Below the pieces are notes generated by a model. The model did no database searches and was not told where the DNA came from. It saw nothing but the letters and a program-made list of their open reading frames with translations. This document shows positions 25,706 to 35,073 of a stretch of DNA of 64,000 nt, one piece after another; within the stretch, counting starts at the first letter, position 1; each line of letters begins with the position of its first letter. A program made the translations under genes and the position numbers. Source of the stretch: an uncultured SAR86 cluster bacterium (GTDB taxonomy: Bacteria; Pseudomonadota; Gammaproteobacteria; Magnimaribacterales; AG-339-G14); assembly GCA_902616715.1 (NCBI GenBank), contig CACMTR010000003.1, forward strand, positions 80,302-144,301. Direction: 5' to 3'.

Positions 25706-26939
25706 AAAGCTTTCAAAGATTGTCAAAATAACAAACTCTAAGTTATTTGGTAAAGATTTAGTTTTTAAAAGAATATCTACTGATACGCGAACTTTAAAAA
25801 AAGGTGATTTATTTCTTGCTTTGAAAGGAGAAAATTTTGATGGTCATGATTTTATAGAAAAGGCTATTTCTAAAGGCGCAAGTTCGATAGTCTCTGAGAA
25901 AGATTTAAGTTTCAAAATAAGTTATATAAAGACAAAAAATAATCTCCTTTTCTTAAAAAAGCTTGCAGAACAAATAAGGAAAAATTTTAAGGGCACTATA
26001 TTTGCCATTACTGGCAGTAATGGCAAAACTTCTACTAAAGAAATATCATTTTTGATCTTGAGTCATATTTTTGGTAAAAAAAAGATTTTTAAGTCTCCTA
26101 AAAATTGGAATAACGAACTTGGACTCTATTTTTCTTTATTGGAATTAGAATCAAATCATAACTATGCTGTATTTGAGCTAGGAACAAATTTTCCTGGAGA
26201 AATTGATGCCCTATCCAAGTTACTTAAACCTCATCATGGGTTAATTACCAATATAGGTCGTTCACATTTAGAATTTCTTAAAAATCTCGAAGGTGTTGCA
26301 AATGAAAAATCAGAACTTTTTAAAAATGTTCAAAAAACTGGATTTTGTTTTGTAAGGGCGCAAGATCAGTTTAGAAAAATTCTTTTTGATAAAGCGAAAG
26401 GGAAAAATTTAATCTTTCTAAAAAATGATAAAAAAGAAATTTTCGATTTAAATTTTGATGCATCTATTAAAATAATCGAAGCTGCTTTAAATCCAGAAAT
26501 TTCAGCAGTGGAGAAAAATAAACTTAAGAACAACATAAAAAAAATTATTAAAGTTCCTGGAAGGATGGAACAAAAAGTCGGTCCCAAAAACACTACTATT
26601 ATTGATGATTCATACAACGCAAATCCTGATTCTTTTTTAGCTGCATTTAATGAAATTTCTAAACTTAGTTTCAAAAAAAAGATCTGTGTTATGGGGAAAA
26701 TGGGAGAGCTTGGAAAAAATTCTACTCAACTTCATGATTCTGTAATAAAAGAATCACTAAATTATTTTGATCTTATTTTTTGCGTTGATTTTGAATCTAA
26801 AATTTCTGACGAAAAAATAAAATACATTTCAAAAAGTGAGGTACAAAAACATATCAAAGGTTTTTTTGGAATAGATACTTTAATTCTATTTAAAGCATCA
26901 AGATCAGTTAAAATGGAATCAGTTATAAAACTTGCTTGA
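25689..26939 (+). CDS. murF: UDP-MurNAc-tripeptide:D-Ala-D-Ala ligase MurF
   Basis: Adds D-Ala-D-Ala to the stem tripeptide. The 416-aa product has RISTDTRTLKKGDLFLALKGENFDGH near the N-terminus in family-typical form, ATP motif ITGSNGKTSTKE, and DDSYNANPDSFLAAF in the middle, which is diagnostic for MurF. Start is GTG at 25689 or ATG at 25692. Somewhat shorter than E. coli MurF (452). It overlaps murE by 14-17 bp and ends next to mraY. Confidence 0.96.
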   Translation: MMLLDRKLSKIVKITNSKLFGKDLVFKRISTDTRTLKKGDLFLALKGENFDGHDFIEKAISKGASSIVSEKDLSFKISYIKTKNNLLFLKKLAEQIRKNFKGTIFAITGSNGKTSTKEISFLILSHIFGKKKIFKSPKNWNNELGLYFSLLELESNHNYAVFELGTNFPGEIDALSKLLKPHHGLITNIGRSHLEFLKNLEGVANEKSELFKNVQKTGFCFVRAQDQFRKILFDKAKGKNLIFLKNDKKEIFDLNFDASIKIIEAALNPEISAVEKNKLKNNIKKIIKVPGRMEQKVGPKNTTIIDDSYNANPDSFLAAFNEISKLSFKKKICVMGKMGELGKNSTQLHDSVIKESLNYFDLIFCVDFESKISDEKIKYISKSEVQKHIKGFFGIDTLILFKASRSVKMESVIKLA

Positions 26940-26940
26940 T

Positions 26941-28023
26941 ATGCTTTTACCTTTTCTAGATTTTTTAGCCGAAAGTTATGGACCTTTTCGTATATTTAAC
27001 TATTTTACTTTTCGAGCAATTCTTGCGACCTTAACATCCCTTATTTTTTGTCTCGTATTCGGCAAATATTTTATTTCTTTTTTAGAACATAGAAATTTTG
27101 GTCAAGTAATTCGACAATTAGGACCAGAAAAACATTATGAAAAAAAAGGCACTCCAACTATGGGAGGAATTTTAATTTTAGCTGCAGTAACTTTTTCTTG
27201 TTTATGTTGGGGTGATTTTGGAAACAGGTATCTTTGGGTAATGATTTTTTTGATCATCTCTTTCGGCACTCTTGGTTTTTTAGACGATTTTTTAAAACTT
27301 AAGTTCAATTCAAGCGACGGTCTTTCAGCAAAAATGAAAATTTTCTGGCAAATATTATTTGCATCAATCATTGTTACCTACCTTTACCTTTCTCATTCGA
27401 TACCACAGGAAATTAGTTTATATCTTCCTTTTTTGAAGGATTTTGCTTTAAATCTAGGTATTTTTTTTATTTTCTTTTCTGTTTTTGTAATCATTGGAAC
27501 AAGTAACGCTGTGAATCTAACCGACGGTTTAGATGGATTAGCTATTATGCCTTCCGTTATGGTTGCAGGGGGCCTCGGTATCATTGCTTATATTTCTGGA
27601 AATATTATTTTTGCTGAATATTTAAATATTGTTTATTTACCTGGTACGGAAGAATTACTCATTATTTGTGGAACGATAATTGGGGCGGGTATTGGGTTTC
27701 TTTGGTTCAATACTTATCCAGCTCAAATATTTATGGGCGATGTAGGTTCATTATCCCTTGGAGCTGCCTTAGGGGGCATGGCCGTAATTTTAAGACAAGA
27801 AGTAATATTAGCCATTATGGGAGGTGTCTTTGTAATTGAGGCCCTTTCAGTAATCATTCAAGTGACCTCTTTTAAATTGACGGGGAAAAGAGTTTTCAAA
27901 ATGTCTCCGATCCATCATCATTTTGAACTGTCTGGATGGGCTGAACCAAAAATAATTGTAAGGTTTTGGATTATTACTTTAATTTTAGTTTTAATAGCAT
28001 TGGCATCATTTAGATTGCGTTAG
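26941..28023 (+). CDS. mraY: Phospho-MurNAc-pentapeptide transferase MraY
   Basis: Membrane enzyme that makes lipid I on undecaprenyl phosphate. About 360 aa and ten membrane spans. Family motifs: KKGTPTMGGILIL near residue 69, GFLDDFLK with the DD pair, NAVNLTDGLDGLA, and FMGDVGSLSLGAAL; the histidine-rich SPIHHHFEL is near the C-terminus. ATG at 26941 directly follows the murF stop and is preferred over the TTG at 26932, which would only add three residues. Confidence 0.97.
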   Translation: MLLPFLDFLAESYGPFRIFNYFTFRAILATLTSLIFCLVFGKYFISFLEHRNFGQVIRQLGPEKHYEKKGTPTMGGILILAAVTFSCLCWGDFGNRYLWVMIFLIISFGTLGFLDDFLKLKFNSSDGLSAKMKIFWQILFASIIVTYLYLSHSIPQEISLYLPFLKDFALNLGIFFIFFSVFVIIGTSNAVNLTDGLDGLAIMPSVMVAGGLGIIAYISGNIIFAEYLNIVYLPGTEELLIICGTIIGAGIGFLWFNTYPAQIFMGDVGSLSLGAALGGMAVILRQEVILAIMGGVFVIEALSVIIQVTSFKLTGKRVFKMSPIHHHFELSGWAEPKIIVRFWIITLILVLIALASFRLR

Positions 28024-28025
28024 AA

Positions 28026-29237
28026 ATGCATTCAGAAGAAAAATATGTTCTTATTTTAGGCGCAGGACAGACAGGATTGTCAGCAACAAATTTTTTGAAA
28101 ACAAAAAATTTTAAAATATTCGATACAAGAAATTTTATCGATTTGCCTGAAAACATCAAAAATAACTTTCTAATTAAAGAAAATTTAATTTCAGAGGATG
28201 GAATAAATATAAAATTAATTGACTACGTAATTTGTTCTCCTGGTTTTGATCTATCTCATCAGCTAATAAAAAAACTAAAAGATAAAAACATTAGGATTAA
28301 AAGCGATATAGAAGTTTTTATAGAAAATAATGAATCAAAAATAATTTTAGTTTCTGGCACAAATGGAAAGACAACAGTTTCTCTTCTTTTGGAAAAATTT
28401 ATATCTTTGAAAGGTTATAGCTCAAAAGCTATCGGTAACATAGGTAGACCGGCCCTAGATTATGTCCACATAAAAAAGGATTATTTCGTGATAGAAGTCT
28501 CTAGTTTTCACTTAGAAATCTCAGATAATCTAAAATCTGACATATCAATACTTTTAAATATCTCGGAAGATCATCTAGATAGACATAAAACATTTGATAA
28601 CTATAAAAATATTAAAAATTCTATTTTCAATAATTCGAATATATCCATTGGTAATAAGGACGATGAAAATATAAGAAAAGATCTCACAAATTATTTTGAC
28701 GGAAACATAAATCTTGATATTGCAAATCTGAATGCAGTAAAAGCAACTTTAGATAATATAGGCATAAATTATTCATTTGAGGAGCTTGAAGAACAAAACT
28801 TCAAACCTGAGCATAGAATGGAATTTTTTTACAAAGATAAATTAAATAGAATTTTTATAAACGATTCAAAGGCTACAAACTGTGGTGCAACTCTAGCTGC
28901 AATTAACTCAATCAAAGGGGATGAAAAGATTTTTTTAATATGTGGAGGGCAAAGCAAAGGCGCTGATTTCTCGAGGTTGGCACAAGAAATAAAAAAAAAT
29001 TGTTATGGGGTTATTATTTACGGAGAGGATAAAAATTTAATAATTGACGAATTGAGCGATTTTAATAAATTGACTGCTGATAGTTTTGAGGAGGTAATTT
29101 CTTTGTGTCTAAAAGTGTCAAAGCCCGATACTAAAGTTTTGTTTTCTCCAGCATGTGCAAGTTTTGATATGTTTAAAAATTTTGAAGACAGGGGTAACAA
29201 GTTCAAACAATTCATTTTAAATGAGAGAAACTCTTAA
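28026..29237 (+). CDS. murD: UDP-MurNAc-L-Ala:D-Glu ligase MurD
   Basis: Adds D-Glu to UDP-MurNAc-L-Ala. The 403-aa product has LILGAGQTGLSATNFL at the N-terminus, ATP motif VSGTNGKTTVSLLL near 117, LLNISEDHLDRH near 180, and FINDSKATNCGATLAAI near 275. Slightly shorter than E. coli (438). Overlaps the ftsW start by 17 bp. Confidence 0.96.
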   Translation: MHSEEKYVLILGAGQTGLSATNFLKTKNFKIFDTRNFIDLPENIKNNFLIKENLISEDGINIKLIDYVICSPGFDLSHQLIKKLKDKNIRIKSDIEVFIENNESKIILVSGTNGKTTVSLLLEKFISLKGYSSKAIGNIGRPALDYVHIKKDYFVIEVSSFHLEISDNLKSDISILLNISEDHLDRHKTFDNYKNIKNSIFNNSNISIGNKDDENIRKDLTNYFDGNINLDIANLNAVKATLDNIGINYSFEELEEQNFKPEHRMEFFYKDKLNRIFINDSKATNCGATLAAINSIKGDEKIFLICGGQSKGADFSRLAQEIKKNCYGVIIYGEDKNLIIDELSDFNKLTADSFEEVISLCLKVSKPDTKVLFSPACASFDMFKNFEDRGNKFKQFILNERNS

Positions 29238-30408
29238 ACAGTCTAAGGCCCAAAGAATTATTTTTGGAGAATTCTACAGAGATCTTAAATTTTCAGATTT
29301 GGATTTTGGTATTTTTGTTAGTGTGATTTTTTTAAGTTTGTTAGGGATTGTCATGGTTGCCTCTGTAACAATTCCTTTGACGGATGGTTCGTTATCGATG
29401 GCATTCAATCATATTTTCAAACTGGTACTTGCAGTTTTCGTTGGTTTAATTGTGTTTAGATTTTCTTTAGAAATTTGGAAAAGTATAGACATAGGACTAA
29501 TTTTGTTTTCCTTTTTCTTACTAACCTTAGTATTTATTCCTTTTATAGGACATGAAGCAAATGGCGCCTCAAGATGGATAAGATTGTTTGGGTTTTCGTT
29601 TCAACCATCAGAACTAATGAAATTTTCTTTAATAGTCTACATATCATCTTACTGTTACAGAAGAATGACCGAATTTAAAGAAAAATGGATAGGTTTTTGG
29701 AAACCTGTTTTAGTTGTTGTTTTAGCAATTGCACTGGTTTTACTAGAACCAGATCTAGGTTCGTCAGCAGTAATCTTTTTAATATCTTTGACAATAATGT
29801 TCATTGCAGGAGCACCCTTAAAACAAATGTCTATAATTTTATTTATGGGCTCAATGGTTTTCGTAAGCATGATAATTTTAGTACCTTGGAGAATGCAAAG
29901 AATTCTAAGTTTTGTTGATCCTTGGAGCGCTTATGGAGAAAGTGGTTATCAATTGTCCCAAGCCTTAATTGCTTTCAGCAGAGGAGATTTATTTGGAGTA
30001 GGCTTAGGAGAAAGTCTACAAAAATATCATTATTTACCAGACGCCCAAACAGATTTTATTTTTGCAATCATTGCCGAAGAGTTGGGATTAATTTTTTGTA
30101 TATTTTTGATCTTAATATATGGATATCTAATTTTTAAATCGTTCTCCTTAGGAAGAAATTCAAGAATACACAATAAATTCTTTGAATCTTATATTTCTTA
30201 TGGGATAGGAATTTGTATTGCATTTCACGTTTTTATAAACATAGGAGTTTCAAGTGGTATGCTTCCTACGAAAGGACTGACCTTGCCTTTCATTAGCTTT
30301 GGAGGCACAAATTTGATGCTCATGTTTGCTTTAATAGCTTTACTTTTTAGAATCAATATAGAGTTAAATGAAAACTCAAAAATTGAAGGCAAGGTGATGA
30401 GTGGCTAG
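29221..30408 (+). CDS. ftsW: Septal peptidoglycan glycosyltransferase FtsW
   Basis: SEDS-family polymerase that builds septal glycan strands together with FtsI. 395 aa with about ten membrane spans. Recognisable blocks: GANGASRWIRLFGFSFQPSELMK-type region near 110-130 containing the SEDS signature, DLGSSAVIFLI near 180, DAQTDFIFAIIAEELGL near 280 with the catalytic-region Asp, and LPTKGLTLPFISFGGTNLM near 345. Start ATG lies within the end of murD. Confidence 0.96.
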   Translation: MRETLKQSKAQRIIFGEFYRDLKFSDLDFGIFVSVIFLSLLGIVMVASVTIPLTDGSLSMAFNHIFKLVLAVFVGLIVFRFSLEIWKSIDIGLILFSFFLLTLVFIPFIGHEANGASRWIRLFGFSFQPSELMKFSLIVYISSYCYRRMTEFKEKWIGFWKPVLVVVLAIALVLLEPDLGSSAVIFLISLTIMFIAGAPLKQMSIILFMGSMVFVSMIILVPWRMQRILSFVDPWSAYGESGYQLSQALIAFSRGDLFGVGLGESLQKYHYLPDAQTDFIFAIIAEELGLIFCIFLILIYGYLIFKSFSLGRNSRIHNKFFESYISYGIGICIAFHVFINIGVSSGMLPTKGLTLPFISFGGTNLMLMFALIALLFRINIELNENSKIEGKVMSG

Positions 30409-31492
30409 TCCAAAAACCATATTTATTGTTGCTGGGGGTACAGGAGGACATGTATTTCCTGCTAAAAGGGTAGCGCAAAAGTTTATTGAGGAAGGTTTTA
30501 AAATTATTTGGATAGGGACCAGCCGAGGTCCTGAAAAAAATATTTGCAAAGATTTAGGGATAAGTTTTATCCAAGTTCCTTTGTATGGATTTAGAGGGAA
30601 AAACTTTTTTACAAAACTTAAAGCTCTATTTGCTTTCTTCATTAGTGGATTTATTTTTTACTTTAAATCAAGTCCGCTAGATAGAAAAAATTACCCCATG
30701 CTTGTATTTGGAGGCTATGTATCTTTGATATCGTTTTTTTACTTTAAAGGGCCTGTGTTTTTGCAGGAACAAAATACTATTCCCGGATCTGTTTCTAAAC
30801 TACTTTTTACAACCAATAAAGTCTCAAAAATCTTTTGTGGATTCGAGAAGACAAAAATTTTTTTTGAGGAGTTAAATAAAAAATATATCAAGATAATCAA
30901 CACTGGAAATCCTATTGGAAAAATTAAAAAAACAAATGAGAGAAACTTAGACTTGAATGAATTTAATATTTTAGTGATGGGAGGAAGCCAAGGATCAAAG
31001 TTCTTAAATGAATTTGTCTCGAGAGTATTGATTGAAATAAAAGATAATTTTCCAATTAAAATAAAACATCAATGCGGACTAAATAACGTTTCCTATTTAG
31101 AAAAAACATATTCTTCTATGGAAAATGATATATCTATTACAGAATTTATAAAAAATATCGATGATGCTTATCAATGGGCAGATTTAGTGATTTCAAGGTC
31201 AGGCGCTCTAACCGTTTCAGAACTTATCGCGTCAAGATCTGCTGCTATTCTCGTGCCACTAAAAATTTCTATTGACGATCATCAAAAAGAAAATGCTAAT
31301 TATCTAATTTCCAATAATGCCGCTTGGATTCTAGAAGAAACAGATTCTTTTTCAGTTGAACTAAAAAGTCTTTTAGTTTCAATTTTAAAAAATAGAGAAA
31401 GTCTTTTGCAAAAAAAACAAAGCATTAGTCAAATAGAAATCAAAGATTCAGAAACAATAATATTTAACGAAGTAAATGCTTGGTACCAATAA
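30401..31492 (+). CDS. murG: UDP-GlcNAc:undecaprenyl-PP-MurNAc-pentapeptide GlcNAc transferase MurG
   Basis: Makes lipid II on the cytoplasmic face. 363 aa, start GTG at 30401 within the ftsW end. GT-B fold motifs: IVAGGTGGHVFPAKRVA near the N-terminus, VFGGYVSLISF, EQNTIPGSVSKLL, VMGGSQGSKFLNEF at the start of the second domain and ISRSGALTVSELIASRSAAILVPL-type acceptor loop near 265. Overlaps murC by 17 bp. Confidence 0.97.
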   Translation: MASPKTIFIVAGGTGGHVFPAKRVAQKFIEEGFKIIWIGTSRGPEKNICKDLGISFIQVPLYGFRGKNFFTKLKALFAFFISGFIFYFKSSPLDRKNYPMLVFGGYVSLISFFYFKGPVFLQEQNTIPGSVSKLLFTTNKVSKIFCGFEKTKIFFEELNKKYIKIINTGNPIGKIKKTNERNLDLNEFNILVMGGSQGSKFLNEFVSRVLIEIKDNFPIKIKHQCGLNNVSYLEKTYSSMENDISITEFIKNIDDAYQWADLVISRSGALTVSELIASRSAAILVPLKISIDDHQKENANYLISNNAAWILEETDSFSVELKSLLVSILKNRESLLQKKQSISQIEIKDSETIIFNEVNAWYQ

Positions 31493-32843
31493 TTTAAAGA
31501 AGATTCATCTAGTTGGAGTTGGTGGTGCCGGTATGAGCGGAATCGCTGAAATATTAATTAACATGGATTATGAAGTATCTGGTTCTGATATTCACTCGTC
31601 TCAAATTACCGATAGGCTCCAAAGCCTTGGTTTAACTTTTTTTAATTTCCATGACAAAAAAAATCTAAAAAATGTAGATCTAGTTGTTTTTTCTTCAGCT
31701 ATAAACAGTAACAATCCAGAATTAATTGAGGCTAAAAATAAAGAAATTAATACAATTCGAAGAGCTGAAATGTTGGCGCAGTTAACCAGTTTAAGAGAAA
31801 GCATTATCTTTGCTGGAAGTCATGGCAAAACTACTACTACATGCATAGCTGCTCATATTTTTAAAGAAAATAATTTGGATCCAACATATATTATCGGAGG
31901 GAAGGTTAGTTCATTCGAATCTAATGCTAACTTAGGGAGCGGAAGACATATTCTTGCTGAAGCAGATGAGAGTGATGGAAGTTTTTTATTATTCACTCCC
32001 GATAAAGCTGTTATCACAAGTATTGATAATGATCATTTAGAAGCATATGGTCAGTCTGTAAAAAAATTGGAATTTTCCTTTATTGAATTTATTCAAAAAG
32101 TGAAAAAAAAAGTTTTTATCTACGATGAAAAAAAAGCATTAATAAAAAATTTAACTTCTGAGCTTAATATTTTCACTTATGGTTTTGATATGCACTCCGA
32201 CTTTCAAATATTAGATTTTTTTCAAAATGAGCAGGGTTCATTTTTTAGCCTTAAAAATAATATTAATGATACTTTGTTTGACTTCGAAATTAATATGCAT
32301 GGAAGACATAATGTTTTAAATACAGTAGCAGCTATTATCGTATCTTTAGATGAAGGAATGACTTATTCAAGTATAAGTAAGTCTTTAAAAACTTTTCCTC
32401 AAGTTGAAAGGAGATTTGAGATTATTAGTAAAAATGTTTTTTCGAAAAATATAATCTTAATTGATGATTATGGACATCACCCTACAGAATTAATTAATAC
32501 CATTAATACGATTAAAGAAATATGGCCAGATAAAGAAATGGTAATGGCTTTTCAACCTCATCGATATAGCCGAACCAAAGCCTTGTTTAATGAGTTTATT
32601 GAAGTGTTATCAAAAATTGATAATTTAATTCTCCTTGAAATATATCCTGCGAGTGAAGCTCCAATTCAGAATTACTCAAGTCATGACCTCTTTAAAAAAA
32701 TTAGGATTCTCAATAAAAAGTCTGTGTTAGTTAATGGAATAGACGAAGCTTTCGTTGAATTTAAAAAATTTAATAATGAGAAATATATATTTCTCACACA
32801 AGGCGCAGGTAACACATCAATACTTGCTTCAAAGTTTAAATAA
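31476..32843 (+). CDS. murC: UDP-MurNAc:L-alanine ligase MurC
   Basis: First Mur ligase, adding L-Ala to UDP-MurNAc. The 455-aa product has IHLVGVGGAGMSGIAEIL near the N-terminus, ATP motif AGSHGKTTTT near 110, the EADESDGSFL block, and LIDDYGHHPTEL near 328, diagnostic for MurC. Its stop (32841-32843) is followed after one base by the GTG of ddl. Confidence 0.97.
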   Translation: MLGTNNLKKIHLVGVGGAGMSGIAEILINMDYEVSGSDIHSSQITDRLQSLGLTFFNFHDKKNLKNVDLVVFSSAINSNNPELIEAKNKEINTIRRAEMLAQLTSLRESIIFAGSHGKTTTTCIAAHIFKENNLDPTYIIGGKVSSFESNANLGSGRHILAEADESDGSFLLFTPDKAVITSIDNDHLEAYGQSVKKLEFSFIEFIQKVKKKVFIYDEKKALIKNLTSELNIFTYGFDMHSDFQILDFFQNEQGSFFSLKNNINDTLFDFEINMHGRHNVLNTVAAIIVSLDEGMTYSSISKSLKTFPQVERRFEIISKNVFSKNIILIDDYGHHPTELINTINTIKEIWPDKEMVMAFQPHRYSRTKALFNEFIEVLSKIDNLILLEIYPASEAPIQNYSSHDLFKKIRILNKKSVLVNGIDEAFVEFKKFNNEKYIFLTQGAGNTSILASKFK

Positions 32844-32844
32844 A

Positions 32845-33756
32845 GTGGAAAATTTAAAAAAATTAAATTATGGAGTCTTAGGAGGAGGCTATTCAAATGA
32901 AAGAAATATTTCTTTAAAAAGTGCTGAGGCTGTAAATAATGCTCTTAACGAAGAGGGGTATAAATCAAAAATCCTTGATGTCGATAACAAAAAAAAATTA
33001 TTCTCTAAAGATTCTTATAAAAACTTTGATTTTATCTTTGTGCTCATTCATGGTTTAGGCGGGGAAGATGGAGAACTACAAAATTTTTTCGAAGAAATAA
33101 GACTTAGTTATTCTGGAAGCAGTTCAAAAGCCTGCAAAAAATCTTTTGATAAAAAAACAGCAAAAACTTTTCTCTCTGAGAACATATTGACTCCGGAACA
33201 ATTTCTATGGAACTCATTTGAAGGAAAAATTGAATTTAATACACATCAGGTCAAAAGATTAGTTGTTAAGCCTACCAAAGAAGGTTCTAGCTTAGGGGTT
33301 TCTATTATAGAAAATAAACCTGATCTCATAAAAATGGCAATTGAAAAAGCTTCAAAATATGGAGAGTTTATGATTGAAGAATTTATTGAAGGAAGTGAAA
33401 TAACTGTAGCTCGGGTTGGAAACGAAAATTTTCCACCTGTACAAATCATTCCTGAAAATCAATTTTATGACTTTCAAGCAAAATATAATTCTTTTAATAC
33501 AAAATATGTTAAAGCTGATTATTCCAGAGAAAGACAGAGTGAATTAGATCAATTAATTACACAAATTAATATCGATTTTAATTGTAAAGCTTGGTCTCGA
33601 GTAGATTTAATCGACGATGGAGAAAATTTTTATTTTCTCGAGCTCAATACAGTTCCTGGAATGACAAATAGTAGCCTGGTTCCAAAAGCCGCAAAGTTTG
33701 CTGGCATAGATTTCAATAAACTGGTTATTCAAATAATTAAAAGTTCTCTTGATTAG
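32845..33756 (+). CDS. ddl: D-alanine:D-alanine ligase
   Basis: Makes D-Ala-D-Ala for MurF; alanine racemase lies at 36450. The start chosen is GTG at 32845, one base after the murC stop, giving 303 aa as in DdlB of E. coli (306); an upstream in-frame ATG at 32755 lies inside murC and would add 30 foreign-looking residues. ATP-grasp motifs: YGVLGGGYSNERNISL, VLIHGLGGEDGELQNF, VKPTKEGSSLGV, EEFIEGSEITVA and ELNTVPGMTNSSLVP. Last gene of this dcw cluster; ftsQ should follow but does not. Confidence 0.95.
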   Translation: MENLKKLNYGVLGGGYSNERNISLKSAEAVNNALNEEGYKSKILDVDNKKKLFSKDSYKNFDFIFVLIHGLGGEDGELQNFFEEIRLSYSGSSSKACKKSFDKKTAKTFLSENILTPEQFLWNSFEGKIEFNTHQVKRLVVKPTKEGSSLGVSIIENKPDLIKMAIEKASKYGEFMIEEFIEGSEITVARVGNENFPPVQIIPENQFYDFQAKYNSFNTKYVKADYSRERQSELDQLITQINIDFNCKAWSRVDLIDDGENFYFLELNTVPGMTNSSLVPKAAKFAGIDFNKLVIQIIKSSLD

Positions 33757-33777
33757 ATCGATCGTCGTAGGTAAACT
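33749..33777 (+). promoter_or_regulatory. Candidate promoter of rpsF-rpsR-rplI-dnaB-alr
   Basis: TTGATT (33749-33754), a 17-bp spacer and TAAACT (33772-33777) lie at the end of ddl and in the 77-bp gap before rpsF. Start of transcription would be near 33784, about 50 nt before the rpsF ATG. A good Shine-Dalgarno (AAGGAG, 33818-33823) precedes the start codon. Confidence 0.45.
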
Positions 33778-33833
33778 CACTCCGTTTTCTTGAGTCTTCT
33801 ATTAGATTCAAACCCATAAGGAGACAATAAATT

Positions 33834-34289
33834 ATGAATCATTATGAAATAGTTTTCGTGGTTGACCCACAGCTTGATACAGAAGCTAAATTGTTCAATA
33901 AGTGCTTAGACACAGTGAAATCAATTGATGGTCTAACTCATAGATCTGAAGATATTGGAGTTAGAAAGCTTGCCTATCCTATTAACGATAAAAATACAGG
34001 TCATTATTTTTTACTTAATATTGAATGTGATCCCGAAAAATTAAAAGATGTCGAGGCATTATTTAAATTCGATGAGTCTATAATGAGGTCTTCATTAGTC
34101 AAAAAGAAAAGAGCTGAAACAGAACCATCTAGCTTAATGACTCAAACAAAAAATCAACTTAAAGCTGAAACTTCCCTAGAACCTTCTTTGGATGAAAAAA
34201 AAACTGATAAAGATACTAAAAAGCAAGAAGAACAAAGTGAGGCAGATGCCCAGAAAGAAGTTTCTAAACCAGATCCAGAAAATAATTAA
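33834..34289 (+). CDS. rpsF: 30S ribosomal protein S6 with long charged tail
   Basis: Binds S18 on the platform of the small subunit. The first 95 residues are a normal S6: MNHYEIVFVVDPQLD at the start, RRLAYPI-like RKLAYPINDKNTGHYFLLNIE in the middle and FKFDESIMRSSLVKKK. Residues from about 100 to 151 form a low-complexity, Glu/Lys/Gln-rich tail, longer than in E. coli S6. Followed by rpsR after 14 bp; priB, present between them in enterobacteria, is absent. Confidence 0.97.
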   Translation: MNHYEIVFVVDPQLDTEAKLFNKCLDTVKSIDGLTHRSEDIGVRKLAYPINDKNTGHYFLLNIECDPEKLKDVEALFKFDESIMRSSLVKKKRAETEPSSLMTQTKNQLKAETSLEPSLDEKKTDKDTKKQEEQSEADAQKEVSKPDPENN

Positions 34290-34303
34290 TTTAAAAAAAT
34301 AAT

Positions 34304-34570
34304 ATGAGAAGAAAAACTGAAAAAAGAAGCTCTCAAAATCAAGAAACTTTGGTTAAGTCAAAAAGAACCTGCCAATTTACTGCAGCCAATGTTGAAGAAA
34401 TTGATTACAAAGATGTTGAGTTATTGTCTAAATTTATAAATGAAATGGGTAAGATATCACCAGCTAGAATGACTGGCACAAGCGCTAAATATCAAAGACA
34501 ACTAACTAAGGCTATTAAAAGAGCGAGACAATTAGCTCTACTGCCTTACACAGACAGTCATAGAGTTTAA
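34304..34570 (+). CDS. rpsR: 30S ribosomal protein S18
   Basis: Partner of S6 on the small subunit. The 88-aa product carries the conserved core [50 protein letters not shown], seen here in order, after a basic N-terminal stretch. Length is slightly above the usual 75 aa because of that basic extension. Followed by rplI with a 2-bp gap. Confidence 0.98.
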   Translation: MRRKTEKRSSQNQETLVKSKRTCQFTAANVEEIDYKDVELLSKFINEMGKISPARMTGTSAKYQRQLTKAIKRARQLALLPYTDSHRV

Positions 34571-34572
34571 AA

Positions 34573-35019
34573 ATGAAAGTAATTCTTAAAGAATCTATTA
34601 CCGGATTGGGATCCCCTGGAGACCTGGTTAATGTTAAGTCTGGGTATGGAAGAAATTTTCTTATGCCCACAGGGAAAGCTATACCTGCTACTGAAGAAAA
34701 TTTAAAAGTCTATGAAGCAGAAAAAACTAAACTTGCAGAATTAGAAAATAAAAAAATTAAAGAAGCAAAAGAAATTGAAAGTAAATTATCAGGTTTTAAT
34801 CTTGAAATTAAAGTTGCTGTAACAGATGAAGAAGCAATGTATGGATCCATAGGTACAAAAGAAATATCAGAATCACTTAACGAAAAAGGATTTGCAATTG
34901 ACAGACAATCTATAAGGCTTCCCGAGGGGGTTTTAAAAGAACTTGGAGAATTTGATTTAGACATAGAACTTCATCCTGAAGTTGTTTCTAAAATAAAAAT
35001 TGTTTTAAAACCTGAATAA
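34573..35019 (+). CDS. rplI: 50S ribosomal protein L9
   Basis: Two-domain protein at the base of the L1 stalk. The 148-aa product has the N-terminal signature GLGSPGDLVNVKSGYGRNFL with MPTGKAIPAT, a long connecting helix (about 45-75) and the C-terminal domain with AMYGSIGTKEISESL. Length equals the family norm. Third gene of the rpsF operon. Confidence 0.98.
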   Translation: MKVILKESITGLGSPGDLVNVKSGYGRNFLMPTGKAIPATEENLKVYEAEKTKLAELENKKIKEAKEIESKLSGFNLEIKVAVTDEEAMYGSIGTKEISESLNEKGFAIDRQSIRLPEGVLKELGEFDLDIELHPEVVSKIKIVLKPE

Positions 35020-35038
35020 TTAAAATCTAATTTGTCTT

Positions 35039-35072
35039 AACTGGTTTGAGATGGGAGAATATCAAACCTGTT
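35039..35072 (+). promoter_or_regulatory. Inverted repeat in the rplI-dnaB gap
   Basis: GGTTTGA (35043-35049) pairs with TCAAACC (35062-35068); past one T-T mismatch three more pairs form, giving a 10-11 bp stem with a 12-nt loop. The loop holds GGGAG and an ATG (35051) that opens an 8-codon frame ending in TGA overlapping the dnaB ATG. No T-run follows, so it is not a standard terminator. It could set the ratio between ribosomal proteins and DnaB, or be a protein-binding site. Function unproven. Confidence 0.45.
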
Positions 35073-35073
35073 T

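Noticed and set aside
32755-32844. N-terminal extension of ddl from ATG 32755
   Set aside because: It lies wholly inside murC in another frame and adds residues not found in D-Ala-D-Ala ligases; GTG at 32845 gives the family length.
33775-33795. Possible S6:S18 leader-binding hairpin (ACTCA/TGAGT with CCG in the loop) before rpsF
   Set aside because: The stem is only 5 bp and the best promoter in the gap would start transcription inside it, so the motif cannot be supported.
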